Source: Anadara kagoshimensis
Lineage: Eukaryota; Mollusca; Bivalvia; Arcoida; Arcidae
Length of the DNA stretch: 64,000 nucleotides
Reading direction: 5' to 3'
Assembly: GCA_021292105.1 (NCBI GenBank)
Contig: CM037874.1
Location: 6,990,178 to 7,054,177, forward strand
Position 1 is the stretch's first letter. The number at the start of each line of letters is the position of its first letter. The notes under the pieces are model-generated. The model ran no database searches and was not told the DNA's origin. It saw nothing but the letters and a program-made list of their open reading frames with translations. A program made the translations under genes and the position numbers. Positions 33,601-38,256 of the stretch are shown in pieces.

Positions 33601-34141
33601 AGTCTAAACACCTGGAATGTCTATCGAAATACCTGTAGTCTGGGGCTGGACTAGCAGGGTGAAGGTTTATATTTTGTCTCTTGTATTTGTCTTCATACAA
33701 CTTGTTAACTAACGTAAAGCCCTTTCTTAACTCTGTTAATGCCTTTTGTCTCTCCACCCCAGCACTTTTGACCCGGCGCTGAAACTTTGGTCGTGGTGGT
33801 AAGGTCGAGGGCGGTATAGCACTAGAGGGTCGTTGGTTAACAACATCCGTTGTTTGTTCATTGCTGTCCTCAGTCCAACACTGTGGTGTTTGGTATCTGT
33901 TTTGAAGGCGGACATGAGAAGCACTTTTAACTCTGCGAGTATGAGCGAGTTCAGTGGGAGTATTTACACGTAAGCTTATAAAAGACTTAGTATCATCTTC
34001 TGGCACCAATGAAAAACTATCTCCATCATCACGACGTACTGTTTCTGGTTCTTTGTATTCTCCGGCTGCAAACAGTCTATTTCGGTAGCCATCAGCGAGC
34101 CACTCTAGTCCGTGCTCAAGTACTTTGGGTTGAAAAACCAT
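1671..34141 (-). CDS. Gene 1: multi-exon Ser/Arg/Pro-rich protein, unrecognised (span of nine exons)
   Basis: Nine minus-strand exons join in one continuous frame: 33404-34141, 25493-25528, 23832-24013, 19036-19122, 13301-13380, 12295-12384, 9001-9084, 6671-6711 and 1671-1951. Every junction has GT donor and AG acceptor, and phases run 0,0,2,2,1,1,1,0,2 without a stop, which is strong evidence for a real gene. The product is at least 539 residues and is incomplete at its C terminus. It is predicted disordered, with RVKSA twice (about 70 and 123), RPSTA (192), RPISA (208), RPRTA (239), then acidic and proline-rich linkers, a Lys/Arg cluster (about 495-517) and eight prolines (527-534). I do not recognise the family. 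Such R-x-x-S/T-A motifs occur in some cytoskeletal or ciliary proteins, but that is only a guess. The introns hold most of the repeats listed here. Confidence 0.8.
1952..2412. other. Gene 1 intron, non-coding
   Basis: Nothing gene-like. Around 2310-2350 is text such as GCCAAATTTGATCAAAATCC, close to the wording of a degenerate repeat also visible near 43185. Confidence 0.5.
2413..4905. repeat. Intronic satellite array with 76-81 bp units
   Basis: About 30 tandem units. Degenerate copies occupy 2413-2900; a block of 81-bp units at 2940-3530 contains CTATCCCAAGTCAGGGGTTA; 78-bp units follow at 3540-3900; then highly uniform 76-bp units (CTATCACAAGTCAGGGATGA) run to 4905. Units share a core (AGTGACTATC, CATGTTGTCATCACTCTATG). 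Because 81 and 78 are multiples of three, long false ORFs appear at 2903-3532 (+) and 3525-3908 (-). The array lies inside a gene 1 intron. Confidence 0.95.
4906..6670. other. Gene 1 intron, AT-rich, no gene
   Basis: No recognisable coding or repeat structure. A strong minus-strand donor-like site (CCAG|GTGAGT) sits near 5331, but only a 14-bp exon could be built behind it. Confidence 0.5.
6671..6711 (-). CDS. Gene 1 exon 8
   Basis: A 41-bp exon between acceptor CTTCTTTTATAG and donor TCG|GTAAGTAGTT. Its first two bases complete the codon begun in exon 7 (G plus CC gives Ala), then KPPETIDKVEKDS is encoded and the exon closes in phase 0. The length and phase fit both neighbours exactly. Confidence 0.8.
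6964..7580. repeat. Diverged direct duplication (about 125 bp, two copies)
   Basis: 6964-7085 and 7442-7580 share long blocks including GTTGCATATG, AATACCTGTT, TCTAGACAAGTTTAAAAAAT and CAAGAAAAGTTTAGTC. They are separated by about 360 bp of unique AT-rich DNA. Non-coding; inside a gene 1 intron. Confidence 0.85.
7945..8373. repeat. Tandem segmental duplication (2 x about 210 bp) containing SINE-H-like text
   Basis: The halves 7945-8156 and 8164-8373 match throughout, for example TATAGCAGTCAGTTATG and GTCCAAAGAAAACCAAAGAC. The second wording resembles the body of SINE family H. The ORF at 7734-8051 on the minus strand is not supported. Confidence 0.85.
8374..9000. other. Gene 1 intron, no gene
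   Basis: AT-rich intron without recognisable repeat or coding potential. Confidence 0.5.
9001..9084 (-). CDS. Gene 1 exon 7
   Basis: An 84-bp exon between acceptor TTACTTATTCTAG and donor TTG|GTATGTCCC. It starts with two bases that complete a Tyr codon from exon 6 and ends with one base, so it preserves phase 1 to 1. It encodes a Lys/Ser/Thr-rich piece with GISRVSFVLKNKGK and NTPSTPTKVI. The exon could be skipped without breaking the frame, so alternative splicing is possible. Confidence is a little lower because the donor is GTATGT and the exon is short. Confidence 0.65.
9085..10108. other. Gene 1 intron, no gene
   Basis: AT-rich; nothing recognised. Confidence 0.5.
10109..10247. repeat. 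Tandem duplication, 2 x about 70 bp
   Basis: GTTTAACATCTATGAGCGTA recurs after about 70 bp with the trailing text (ACATGTGACA, TTATTG, AATGCTATTTTG) conserved. Confidence 0.85.
10567..10751. mobile_element. MITE family B, copy 1
   Basis: Begins ACAGTCAAACCT and ends AGGTTTGACTGTA, so the ends are inverted repeats. Internally it has AAAGGCCA, CTCTTTATTCAT and TTCCCTTGGGTGGTCTTTAT, shared with copies at 32296, 45190, 47211, 48305, 54176 and 63320. About 180 bp, non-coding. Superfamily not determined. Confidence 0.85.
10752..12294. other. Gene 1 intron, no gene
   Basis: AT-rich. Short ORFs at 11395-11634 (-) and 11733-11930 (+) have no supporting signals. Immediately right, 12188-12294 is the read-through tail of the exon 6 open frame, ending in a stop at 12188; an unspliced form would end there. 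Confidence 0.5.
12295..12384 (-). CDS. Gene 1 exon 6
   Basis: Acceptor TATTGTGTTACAG; donor GAGT|GTAAGTCAG. The 90-bp exon starts by completing a Glu codon from exon 5 and encodes an acidic, Val/Ile/Pro-rich stretch (EPVIEIPIENDIEDPP, APVVVVE), ending one base into the next codon. If the donor is not used, the frame continues 35 more codons to a stop at 12188, giving an alternative C terminus. Splicing is preferred because exons 7 to 9 continue in phase. Confidence 0.75.
12779..13023. mobile_element. MITE family C, copy 1
   Basis: The left end AGTTTCACAATCATTCCTTA is the inverse of the right end TTAGTTAAGAAATGATTGTG. About 245 bp. Interior wording (GATTTTTAAAATGACACCTTAAAT) recurs in copies at 13438, 20671 and 28800. 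Confidence 0.85.
13301..13380 (-). CDS. Gene 1 exon 5
   Basis: An 80-bp exon between acceptor GAAATTATTAACAG and donor AAG|GTAAAAATTC. It completes a Pro codon from exon 4 and encodes KKSGGTEGRPTSPSSV followed by TDQDETQEKE, polar and probably disordered, ending one base into the next codon. Confidence 0.8.
13438..13686. mobile_element. MITE family C, copy 2
   Basis: Starts TGGCCCCAGTTTCACAAATT and ends AAATGATTGTGAATTTTGGG; inverted ends, about 248 bp. Only about 60 bp from gene 1 exon 5. Confidence 0.85.
13687..14346. other. Gene 1 intron, no gene
   Basis: AT-rich; nothing recognised. Confidence 0.5.
14347..14575. mobile_element. MITE family L
   Basis: Left arm TATAGTGTGTCAAGTTTAAC pairs with the right arm GTCAAACTTGAAACACTATA. 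The inverted repeats are about 38 bp and end in TTGACCTTT-like text, reminiscent of family A. About 229 bp, non-coding, single copy here. Confidence 0.75.
15040..15900. repeat. G-poor C/A-rich minisatellite, about 30-bp unit
   Basis: Repeats of TACCATCATCACCCCCTCTC with CCCCAAGTACC run from 15055 to about 15400, then degrade into CACACAC/CATCATCACC text to 15900. The plus strand has very few G residues over more than 800 bp. Open frames on both strands here (such as the His/Pro/Thr-rich 15025-15870) are compositional artefacts. Confidence 0.9.
15917..16548. other. Gene 1 intron, no gene
   Basis: AT-rich; nothing recognised. Confidence 0.5.
16549..16757 (-). mobile_element. SINE family H, copy (tRNA-derived, minus strand)
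   Basis: On the minus strand the start reads AAGTGGCTGAGTGGTTTAA, the A-box region of a Ser/Leu-type tRNA. The plus strand has ACTGGGATGATGGAAGAAA, a diverged body also seen at 17850 and 19555. The 3' end fades out. Diverged and certainly old. Confidence 0.6.
17173..17405. mobile_element. MITE family A, copy 2
   Basis: TATAGGCAAAATACATTGAC at the left and TCAATGTTGTTTGCCTAT at the right are inverted repeats. The interior has GGAGGGTCCACC, also present in copy 1 as GGAGAGTCCACC. Confidence 0.85.
17850..18035 (-). mobile_element. SINE family H relic
   Basis: Shares TTCTTTCACTTATATCGAAG, GGAAACTGGAATACCCAGAA and AAACTGAC text with other family H copies. Boundaries uncertain. Confidence 0.5.
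18036..18612. other. Gene 1 intron, AT-rich
   Basis: Many AAAATTA-type runs; nothing recognised. Confidence 0.5.
18613..18790. repeat. Tandem duplication, 2 x about 88 bp
   Basis: Shared blocks TCTCATCA, TAACACTAAGCTC, GGACA-AATTTAATTC and GAAAAAAAGTCAAA-like text occur twice. Confidence 0.8.
19036..19122 (-). CDS. Gene 1 exon 4
   Basis: An 87-bp exon between acceptor TTTAACTTTAATCAG and donor TTTTCC|GTAAGTTTG. It completes a Ser codon from exon 3 and encodes EIPPTKKVISPRLPVHVGEP then an acidic end (ATNVEEDF). It closes two bases into a Pro codon. Both junction phases fit exactly. Confidence 0.8.
19555..19790 (-). mobile_element. SINE family H relic
   Basis: Contains GAAAACCACAGACCTTCAAA and AAACTTTTTCACAAACTGAT, plus TTGGATTTGAACCTAG, which read on the minus strand resembles a tRNA B box (GGTTCAAATCC). 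Boundaries approximate. Confidence 0.5.
19791..20670. other. Gene 1 intron, no gene
   Basis: Short ORFs at 20196 and 20335 on the plus strand have no supporting signals. Confidence 0.5.
20671..20908. mobile_element. MITE family C, copy 3
   Basis: CTGGCCCCAGTTTCATAACC at the left pairs with GGTTGTGAGACCCGG at the right, with AACCAAGATTATCCTTAA facing its inverse near the right end. About 238 bp. It directly abuts the 39-bp minisatellite. Confidence 0.85.
20936..21445. repeat. 39-bp minisatellite, about 13 units
   Basis: The unit reads GGTCACTGTTGTCAAGGTAA then CCACTTACAAGATCAAGAT and is nearly identical between copies. The period is 13 codons, so two plus-strand frames stay open at once (20890-21408, Cys/Gln/His-rich, and 20963-21454, Val/Thr/Lys-rich). 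There is no start context or splice signal to support either as a gene. Confidence 0.95.
21541..21704. mobile_element. Palindromic MITE family K with TTAA ends
   Basis: Two arms of about 65 bp pair along almost their whole length (TTAACCATTGAACTATCTAG against CTAGACAGTTCAATGGTTAA), leaving a short loop. Both boundaries are TTAA, the target duplication typical of piggyBac and Kolobok superfamilies. Non-coding. Confidence 0.9.
21705..23831. other. Gene 1 intron, no gene
   Basis: AT-rich with a 20-bp poly-A at about 22231. ORFs at 22107 and 22730 are compositional. Repeated phrases around 23540-23660 (CCATATGGAAAA, GTGTATGG) are weak. Confidence 0.5.
23832..24013 (-). CDS. Gene 1 exon 3
   Basis: Acceptor CATACATTTGCAG; donor GATAG|GTAAGTTTG. 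The 182-bp exon encodes 60 residues beginning LFRGRTPKFCNIVSQMQ, then a Ser-rich linker (ESSSRPTTPHQDSEF), an acidic patch and LIGRLRRNSAD. The frame is fixed by exon 2 (phase 0) and it ends two bases into a Ser codon completed by exon 4. RRNS looks like a basophilic kinase site; no domain recognised. Confidence 0.85.
24111..24390. repeat. 40-bp tandem repeat, seven copies
   Basis: The unit starts AGCTAGACTACAATGCCTTA and ends in ATGTTCAGC. Copies are almost identical (one A to G change near 24337), which implies recent expansion. Lies about 100 bp upstream of gene 1 exon 3. Confidence 0.97.
24391..25214. other. Gene 1 intron, no gene
   Basis: Nothing recognised. Confidence 0.5.
25215..25440 (-). 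mobile_element. Diverged tRNA-derived SINE (family N)
   Basis: The plus strand carries GGGATATCAGTCCATCACAA, a wording typical of animal SINE bodies, and ends with AATCTTAACCACTTGGCTTC, which on the minus strand is AAGCCAAGTGGTTAAG, a tRNA A-box-like start. Diverged, boundaries approximate. Confidence 0.5.
25493..25528 (-). CDS. Gene 1 exon 2
   Basis: A 36-bp exon between acceptor TATTTTACAG and donor TAT|GTAAGTAATT. It encodes RGDGKPLPRANY and preserves phase 0 on both sides. The match of strong splice sites and phase supports it despite its small size. Confidence 0.75.
25614..25716 (-). mobile_element. Probable solo LTR of the TRIM family
   Basis: 103 bp starting TGCAACAGGAAAGAG and ending CGCTACA on the plus strand. 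It is nearly identical to the 5' LTR of the element at 31342-31635 and includes the complete tRNA-like part (about 25639-25710). Flanks CATG (left) and CATC (right) may be a decayed 4-bp target duplication. No internal region remains, so recombination between LTRs is the simplest explanation. Confidence 0.75.
25735..25885 (+). mobile_element. SINE family H fragment
   Basis: Contains TAGGTTTCAATCCCATTCTA (B-box-like GGTTTCAATCC), CATTCCAGTTTCCCCCACC and CTTAACTGGGGCGTAAAAAC, matching the body and tail of family H in plus orientation (compare 42200-42400). Confidence 0.6.
26190..26555. repeat. Subterminal GATATC palindrome array
   Basis: About a dozen GATATC cores, each embedded in ATTTATTGATATC or GATATCACTAATTCG text, in alternating orientation. 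The right end of the transposon has only two or three (29745-29780). Such subterminal repeats are often transposase binding sites; here the left side looks secondarily expanded. Confidence 0.85.
26599..26611 (+). promoter_or_regulatory. DR1-type nuclear receptor site upstream of the transposon ORF
   Basis: AGGTCAAAGGTCA is a perfect direct repeat of AGGTCA spaced by one base, the consensus of RXR/HNF4-type receptors. It lies about 160 bp upstream of the ATG at 26771. Whether it is functional is unknown; it is also partly inverted-repeated near the right end. Confidence 0.4.
26771..27357 (+). CDS. Transposon-encoded SAP-domain protein with SWIM start (first exon)
   Basis: Opens with ATG in context TTACAATGG and gives 195 codons before a donor GCAGG|GTAAGT (the unspliced frame stops three bases later). 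Residues about 8-40 match a SAP motif: LRFFLTERGLTKDGTKQEL. The exon ends YCTCTAG, the first half of a SWIM zinc finger (CxC then CxH expected next). In invertebrates such SAP plus SWIM N termini are found on proteins ending in a YqaJ-type exonuclease domain. That domain is not visible here. The predicted role is a nuclease or accessory protein of the transposon rather than a host gene. The stated strand and exon are well supported; the function is inferred. Confidence 0.75.
27358..27708. other. Transposon interior, non-coding
   Basis: AT-rich with a poly-T run (27586-27603). TTTTTCACCATCAAT near 27559 and ATTTGACGGTGAAAAA near 27690 form a short imperfect inverted repeat. Confidence 0.5.
27709..28173 (-). 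pseudogene. Transposase remnant lacking a start codon
   Basis: A 155-codon open minus-strand frame with no Met. It has a Cys pair (YTCIPKCEPC), a Lys/Glu-rich predicted coiled coil (NEIKRLQNKIKDLTEQVDF) and ends DDKKCKYYTGIQTINKVIIL before a stop. The (K/R)YYTG-x(n)-hydrophobic wording is typical of the segment just before the DDE domain in THAP/HTH-type transposases of PIF/Harbinger and ISL2EU elements. In another frame just upstream, HFKTDREKNLW faintly resembles a THAP domain, suggesting a frameshift or intron. No DDE catalytic residues follow. Recognition rests on motif memory only. Confidence 0.55.
28800..29052. mobile_element. MITE family C, copy 4, nested in the ISL2EU-like element
   Basis: AGGCCCTGGTTTTACAATCA at the left faces GATTGTGAAACTGGGGCCTG at the right. 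Its position inside the larger transposon shows that it inserted later. Confidence 0.85.
29261..29378 (+). CDS. Possible second exon of the transposon SAP gene
   Basis: Acceptor TATTCTTATTTCCAG is good, and joining in phase to GG| at 27357 gives GRKRLEIYGHRHYHNIQVPV and about 20 more residues before a stop at 29376. The expected SWIM CxH is not present, so this is either a degraded exon or coincidence. An overlapping frame (29389-29571, ending MKKDMHL) is also open but unrecognised. Confidence 0.25.
29811..30609. other. Gene 1 intron 1, no gene
   Basis: Nothing recognised. AT-rich. Confidence 0.5.
30610..30661. repeat. (GA)n microsatellite
   Basis: About 26 uninterrupted GA units. Confidence 0.98.
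31024..31280. repeat. 60-bp tandem repeat, about four copies
   Basis: The unit runs from ATTATACTAGTTATAAATTA to GTTATATATACAGCC. Copies are almost identical. It abuts the family F element at 31282. Confidence 0.95.
31441..31485 (-). other. Two hairpins in the TRIM interior
   Basis: GATTCAACTCCCTTGAATC (31441-31459) has 7-bp perfect arms. CTACCAGG and CCTGGTAG (31464-31485) form 8-bp perfect arms. Together they fill most of the interior between primer site and polypurine tract. Such stems often act in RNA packaging or dimerisation; that is inference. Confidence 0.7.
31558..31629 (-). other. tRNA-like sequence inside the TRIM 5' LTR
   Basis: The minus strand reads GGTCTGGGTAGCTCAGTGG, with an A-box (TAGCTCAGTGGTAGAGC), an anticodon arm CTCGC-CTATAGT-GCGGG (anticodon ATA by position), a T-arm CCGGG-TTCGATC-CCCGG (B-box) and a near-complete acceptor stem (one mismatch). 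A run of six T follows on the same strand (31546-31551), a potential Pol III terminator. Best explained as a tRNA-derived LTR component rather than a working tRNA gene. Confidence 0.8.
31788..32139. other. Gene 1 intron 1, no gene
   Basis: Nothing recognised. Confidence 0.5.
32140..32560 (+). mobile_element. Dispersed repeat family D, copy 1, interrupted by family B
   Basis: 32140-32290 matches family D (CAGGTGCTCCGGAAGAGTAA, AGCTAAACCCGCCACG). The match resumes at about 32476 (ATGAATTTATGGGATGTCAA, ATATATCCAGGG). The break is filled by family B copy 2. Other copies are at 45980, 57490 (-), 61040, 61555 (-) and 63830. Confidence 0.8.
32296..32475. mobile_element. MITE family B, copy 2
   Basis: ACAGTCCAACCTGTCTTAAA at the left and ACAGGTTTGACTGTA at the right; interior TTCCCTTGGGTGGACTCTAT. 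Nested in family D. Confidence 0.9.
32949..33070. repeat. 61-bp direct duplication, two copies
   Basis: AGACTTCGGCCCACTTTAGA and the following 40 bases occur twice with one mismatch. A good minus-strand donor (GCT|GTAAGTAAT) lies at the left edge near 32940, but no open exon in the required phase could be built. Confidence 0.95.
33404..34141 (-). CDS. Gene 1 exon 1 with start codon
   Basis: The ATG at 34141 has a strong context (AACATGG), and the exon encodes 246 residues ending at donor ATG|GTACGT in phase 0. The protein begins MVFQPKVLEHGLEWLADGY, has TRRVKSAS (about 68) and QRRVKSAG (about 121), a short amphipathic helix (QKALTELRKGFTLVNKLYED) and a C-terminal Ser/Arg-rich part with RPSTA, RPISAS and RPRTAP. 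No known domain is recognised. The open frame extends nine codons upstream of the ATG to a stop, and a weak acceptor (GAAATTAG) there would allow joining to an upstream exon in phase 2. Confidence 0.85.
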
Positions 34142-35751
34142 GTTTTCTTTATTTGTAATTCTAATTTCTTATACCAATGGTAATGCGATAATCTGTGTGT
34201 CTTTGGAAACAGAACAAATTAGATCTCATTAACGACTAATTGTGTTTAAATAAGACTTATAAAACGTTTCCTTGTTTTTTAAAAATGTTCTATATATTAC
34301 ACATAAACCGTTTCCACTACCTCTAGGAAATTCCCCATAAATTCCTATAGCTGACCTTACCAGTGACTCAATCCCGAGTCAATACTAGGTTAAAAACAAT
34401 CCCTTCGAAGTATCCAAACATGTGTTTTAAAAATACCTTCGAATCCCATTAAATTCCTGTTGTATTTTACATCCAGTCCTGATAAAAACAAATCAGGTAT
34501 CCAAAAATTAATTTCGGAGTCTTTTCTATGAATTCCCCATGTTATCGTTATCGTTTTCACTTCCAAACGGAATCCAAGATTTTCCTTCGAAACACGAGTG
34601 TTTTAAAAATACCTTGTAAAGTGAAAATTATACATTCCCGTATTTATAAAATACGTTACAGTGGATTGTCAATTGTCATGTATATTTCATCGCCAAATCA
34701 ATTACACAGTGCTGAAAACTGACTAAATACGTATATGTTCATATTTTTAAATACATGTGCTCCTGGTGTTACTTGACAGTTCATTGTTGTTGTTGTTACA
34801 TACTAGTCAACATGACACAAATAACTATAAATTTTTATCATAAAAACACTTATATTCACTATAAAAATTACACCATTTTGAATATGAAATAAATCTCCTA
34901 AATTTAAATAAGTTTCACATATCACCTCTGTAAACACAAAATTCCTATAAGATATTAAAACGTAAGTCGTACATATATATAATAAACACTTCGTCTATAT
35001 ATATAAATCGCCTTTATCCAGGCGGATTAAGTTTCCGTATTGTTAATCCGTCCAAGGCACAAACAATAGCAGAAAATCATTATACAGTCATTCTGTGTAA
35101 CGGTAAATGGTCTTTTGCAACAATAGAATAATTACTATATGAATTATCTGGTATGTTGTCGTTGTTAAGATACACGTGGTCTGGAAGGAGACATAATCTG
35201 TCTACACTATCTCGGCTCTGTCATCCATGTTTGACGACGGTATTTCATATTTCGGTTTGTTTTTAACGTTTTATCAATGTTTATGACGGCCTGTTATTAT
35301 CTTTCAGGTTTTATTGACACGTTCGTTTAACCACCCATGAATATTCAACAAGCTGACAATCCGTTATTACAACAGGTAGGTATTGTTAATACGGGTAGTT
35401 ATTATTTTCTCTCATTTTATATATGTAGACAATCACATTTAAAATCAATAAAAAGTTTATTTTGATTTTCATTATTTTTTGTAACAAGAATTATATTGAT
35501 TTCACGTATTCATATAATGTAATGGATTGATTGAATGGGGATTAAGAATATTTCACTAATATCGAGATGTCACCAGCTATAGATGAAGTGGCAGAAATTT
35601 TTACATTTGCAGTGAGCTCAGTACAGGGAGGTCACCGGTCACCAAATTTATCAATTTTGTATTTTGCCTTCCAATGGGTAGAAAAGTCAATACTGATGTG
35701 TCTGACAGTTTCCCATGCCTTACATTTACCTGTAATACACTAAAACCTTAC
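34142..35751. other. Upstream flank or 5' intron of gene 1
   Basis: No coding sequence supported. If the ATG at 34141 is the true start, the promoter should lie here or further right; no clear TATA or initiator is evident. Confidence 0.4.
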
Positions 35752-35838
35752 CTGAACGAACTGCTAATACTCGGTAGTTTCCGACACCGCTCGTAACTTT
35801 CCGGCGACCTAATTGATGACGTACATGGTGTTAAGCTG
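35752..35838 (-). CDS. Candidate 87-bp exon (gene 1 or 2), weak
   Basis: Very good splice sites (acceptor GTGTCTTTCCTCAG, donor TTCAG|GTAAGG). One frame is open: SLTPCTSSIRSPESYERCRK then LPSISSSF, a composition like gene 1 exon 1. It is phase 2 to 2, and could join to the weak acceptor just upstream of the gene 1 ATG. It could equally be a 5' untranslated exon. Confidence 0.35.
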
Positions 35839-36752
35839 CTGAGGAAAGACACATTACTTATATATGTATCCATATATTACATGTGGGTTTGTGTGGCGTT
35901 TTGAAAGGTTTTAAAGTTTGATTTCAAGTCAAAATGATATATTTTGTGAAGTTTGGAGATAATAAAATCACAATGACCGATGAACATGTTTTTTCCACAA
36001 ATTTCAGAACAAATTAAAGTCCTTCATGCAGCTTTCTAGTTGTTTTGAATGTAGTCAGATTAAATATTACGAGATAATATAAGTCAGGGAAATAAAAGTG
36101 GTATAATCGTTTAAGACAATTCAAATTATTATGAATGAGTTCAGTCAAATAAATAGATTTTAAACAATTTTAATTTTCAAAATTAATTTAATTCTGTAAT
36201 TTAATCAGTTCACACGTTCAAACAAAGACTTGTATGTCTTGTTCAAATTAAACAATCTAATTTAACTTTAATTTATTCGATTTTCAGAATCCATCAAAAA
36301 AGACCAATAACATTTACCGGGTATATCATAAAGATAATCACACGTGTCAATTAATGTTAAACTCTGTTGATTACAGGTGGTAGACAGGATGTTTCCCAGT
36401 GTACTGTAGCATATTGATAATCTCTTAATTACTGGTATATGAGGGGTGTAAATCACGCTTTGAACGATATTTATTTATTGTGAATAAATGCAAGAAAGTT
36501 ACACTCGAGTTTTGAGTCCTTAGTTAGTCGAGCATAATCCCACTGGTATCACATTTTGACAAAGTTCTTGTCATCCCATTAAAATTAAAGCGTAAAAAAG
36601 TTATTATATAAAAATTTATATATTTTTTTTTTATTTCATCATGAAAACAGTGAAAATAAATGAGAATTAGAATTCTGATCAGTACTCCATCGGAAAATAT
36701 ATCAACAAATATTTAAAAAAAAACCATTACGCACTGACGTAAACTTCAATTT

Positions 36753-36757
<5 letters not shown>
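35839..36757. other. Non-coding, AT-rich
   Basis: Nothing recognised. Confidence 0.5.
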
Positions 36758-36789
<32 letters not shown>

Positions 36790-36980
36790 ACTTACTGCAA
36801 ATAAGGAATAGGATGCTATTGAATTGAAATTGCTTTCATATTCAAGTAATCCTGGGATAAAATATTTTATTTGAGAGACAATTAGAACCTGTATTTTCAT
36901 ATTTTCGTTCTACAAAAAACTACAGGTCTTGGATCCAGATTCTACCCGAAAACGTGTTCTTTTGATTAATTAAATGGGTA

Positions 36981-37025
<45 letters not shown>
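36758..37025. repeat. (ATT)n and (AAT)n microsatellites
   Basis: ATT repeats at 36758-36787 and AAT repeats at 36982-37024, complementary in sense and separated by about 195 bp, so they could pair. Confidence 0.95.
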
Positions 37026-37026
<1 letters not shown>

Positions 37027-37129
37027 CATTGATTTTAATCTAAAAAGAAATGGGAAAATTTCTAAAACAAATATAAATTAAAACGAGTCAATTTGAGGTC
37101 ATAATATGGCTGTACTAGAGAGGAGAAAA

Positions 37130-37191
37130 GATTTTTTTTAAATAAAAAACAAAATTGTGGGTTCTTCTTATTATTCCTTACGATAAATAGA

Positions 37192-37249
<58 letters not shown>

Positions 37250-37610
37250 AAATCAAAGAGGTATGTAAAGATAATTAAAATGAAAATTATTATGAACAAT
37301 ATTTTAAATAAAAAAACGGAAATTTGGGTTCTTTTATTATTTGTGGTGATAAATAAATATAAATACATAGATATAAAAATAAATATATAAATAAATAGAT
37401 ATAAATAAAGAAATAAATAAATAAATAAATAAATAACTCAAAGAGATATGTAAAGATACATGTAATTAAAATTATATTAAATATTAATGAGAATTAATGT
37501 GAACAATATTTTAAATAAAAAACGGAAATTTGGGTTTCTTTTATTATTTGTTGTGATAAATAGATATAAATAAATAAATAAATAAATAAATAAATTTTAA
37601 AAGAAATGTA
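37130..37610. repeat. About 190-bp tandem unit, three copies, each with an (AAAT)n core
   Basis: Each copy has TGGGTTCTTTTATTATTTGT, an (AAAT)n run (37195-37248, 37380-37435, 37565-37600), CAAAGAG-TATGTAAAGATA and AACAATATTTTAAATAAAAA. ORFs here are repeat artefacts. Confidence 0.9.
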
Positions 37611-38072
37611 AAATTATGTTTTGTAAAAGTATTAGTAATAGTATATCATACTTAGAGCAAATACGAATATTTTTTTCTTTCTTTATCTATTTCTTATTAT
37701 TACGTTAAATTTTTTTTTTATTTTTTTTTCTGCTGAAGGAAATTGAAATACCCAATGCTAAAATAAATAAATATATAAAAACACTAGAAGTTACTTGTGA
37801 TAAATCTGGGTAATAAATACAGTTCACTATATAAGCTTTATTTACTAAATAGCTGGGATAACACCTTCTGCGTCACTTCCGGTTTTGTGCCCTTTTCTAC
37901 CAAAGGGAGATAACACCGTTTTTCAACAGTTTCAGGACTTTATTTTACGCTGTAAAAAATGACAGAAATGATTAAAAAATGTTATTTGTGGCTAAATCGA
38001 CTTTTTATTATGTAATCTTTCGGAAAATAACAATAAAAAAAAATCGGTTTTTGGTGACCGGTGACCTTTAAA

Positions 38073-38256
38073 CGTGCCAAGCCTGTAGTGACACGGAACA
38101 TATGTTTTATGTGACTCTGCTGAACCTCTTGACTTTCATTCCTCAATGCCTAGTGCCAAGCGAAAGAACGACCGCTGTCAATTTTCAAGTCTTGGTTGGA
38201 CCCTGGATGAACCCACTACCTCTCACATACGACGCGAGCGCTCTATCAACTGACAT
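38073..38256 (-). mobile_element. SINE family I, copy 1
   Basis: Shares TCAATTTTCAAGTCTTGGT and TGCCTAGTGCCAAGCGAAAG with copies at 56150 and 56878. The plus strand ends with GAGCGCTCTATCAAC, the complement of a tRNA A-box region. Confidence 0.65.

Noticed and set aside
36781..36858. Minus-strand exon candidate (acceptor TTTTATCCCAG, donor GTAAGTTTAATA)
   Set aside because: Open in one frame only over 56 bases and phase incompatible with neighbouring exons; the donor is part of an ATT microsatellite.
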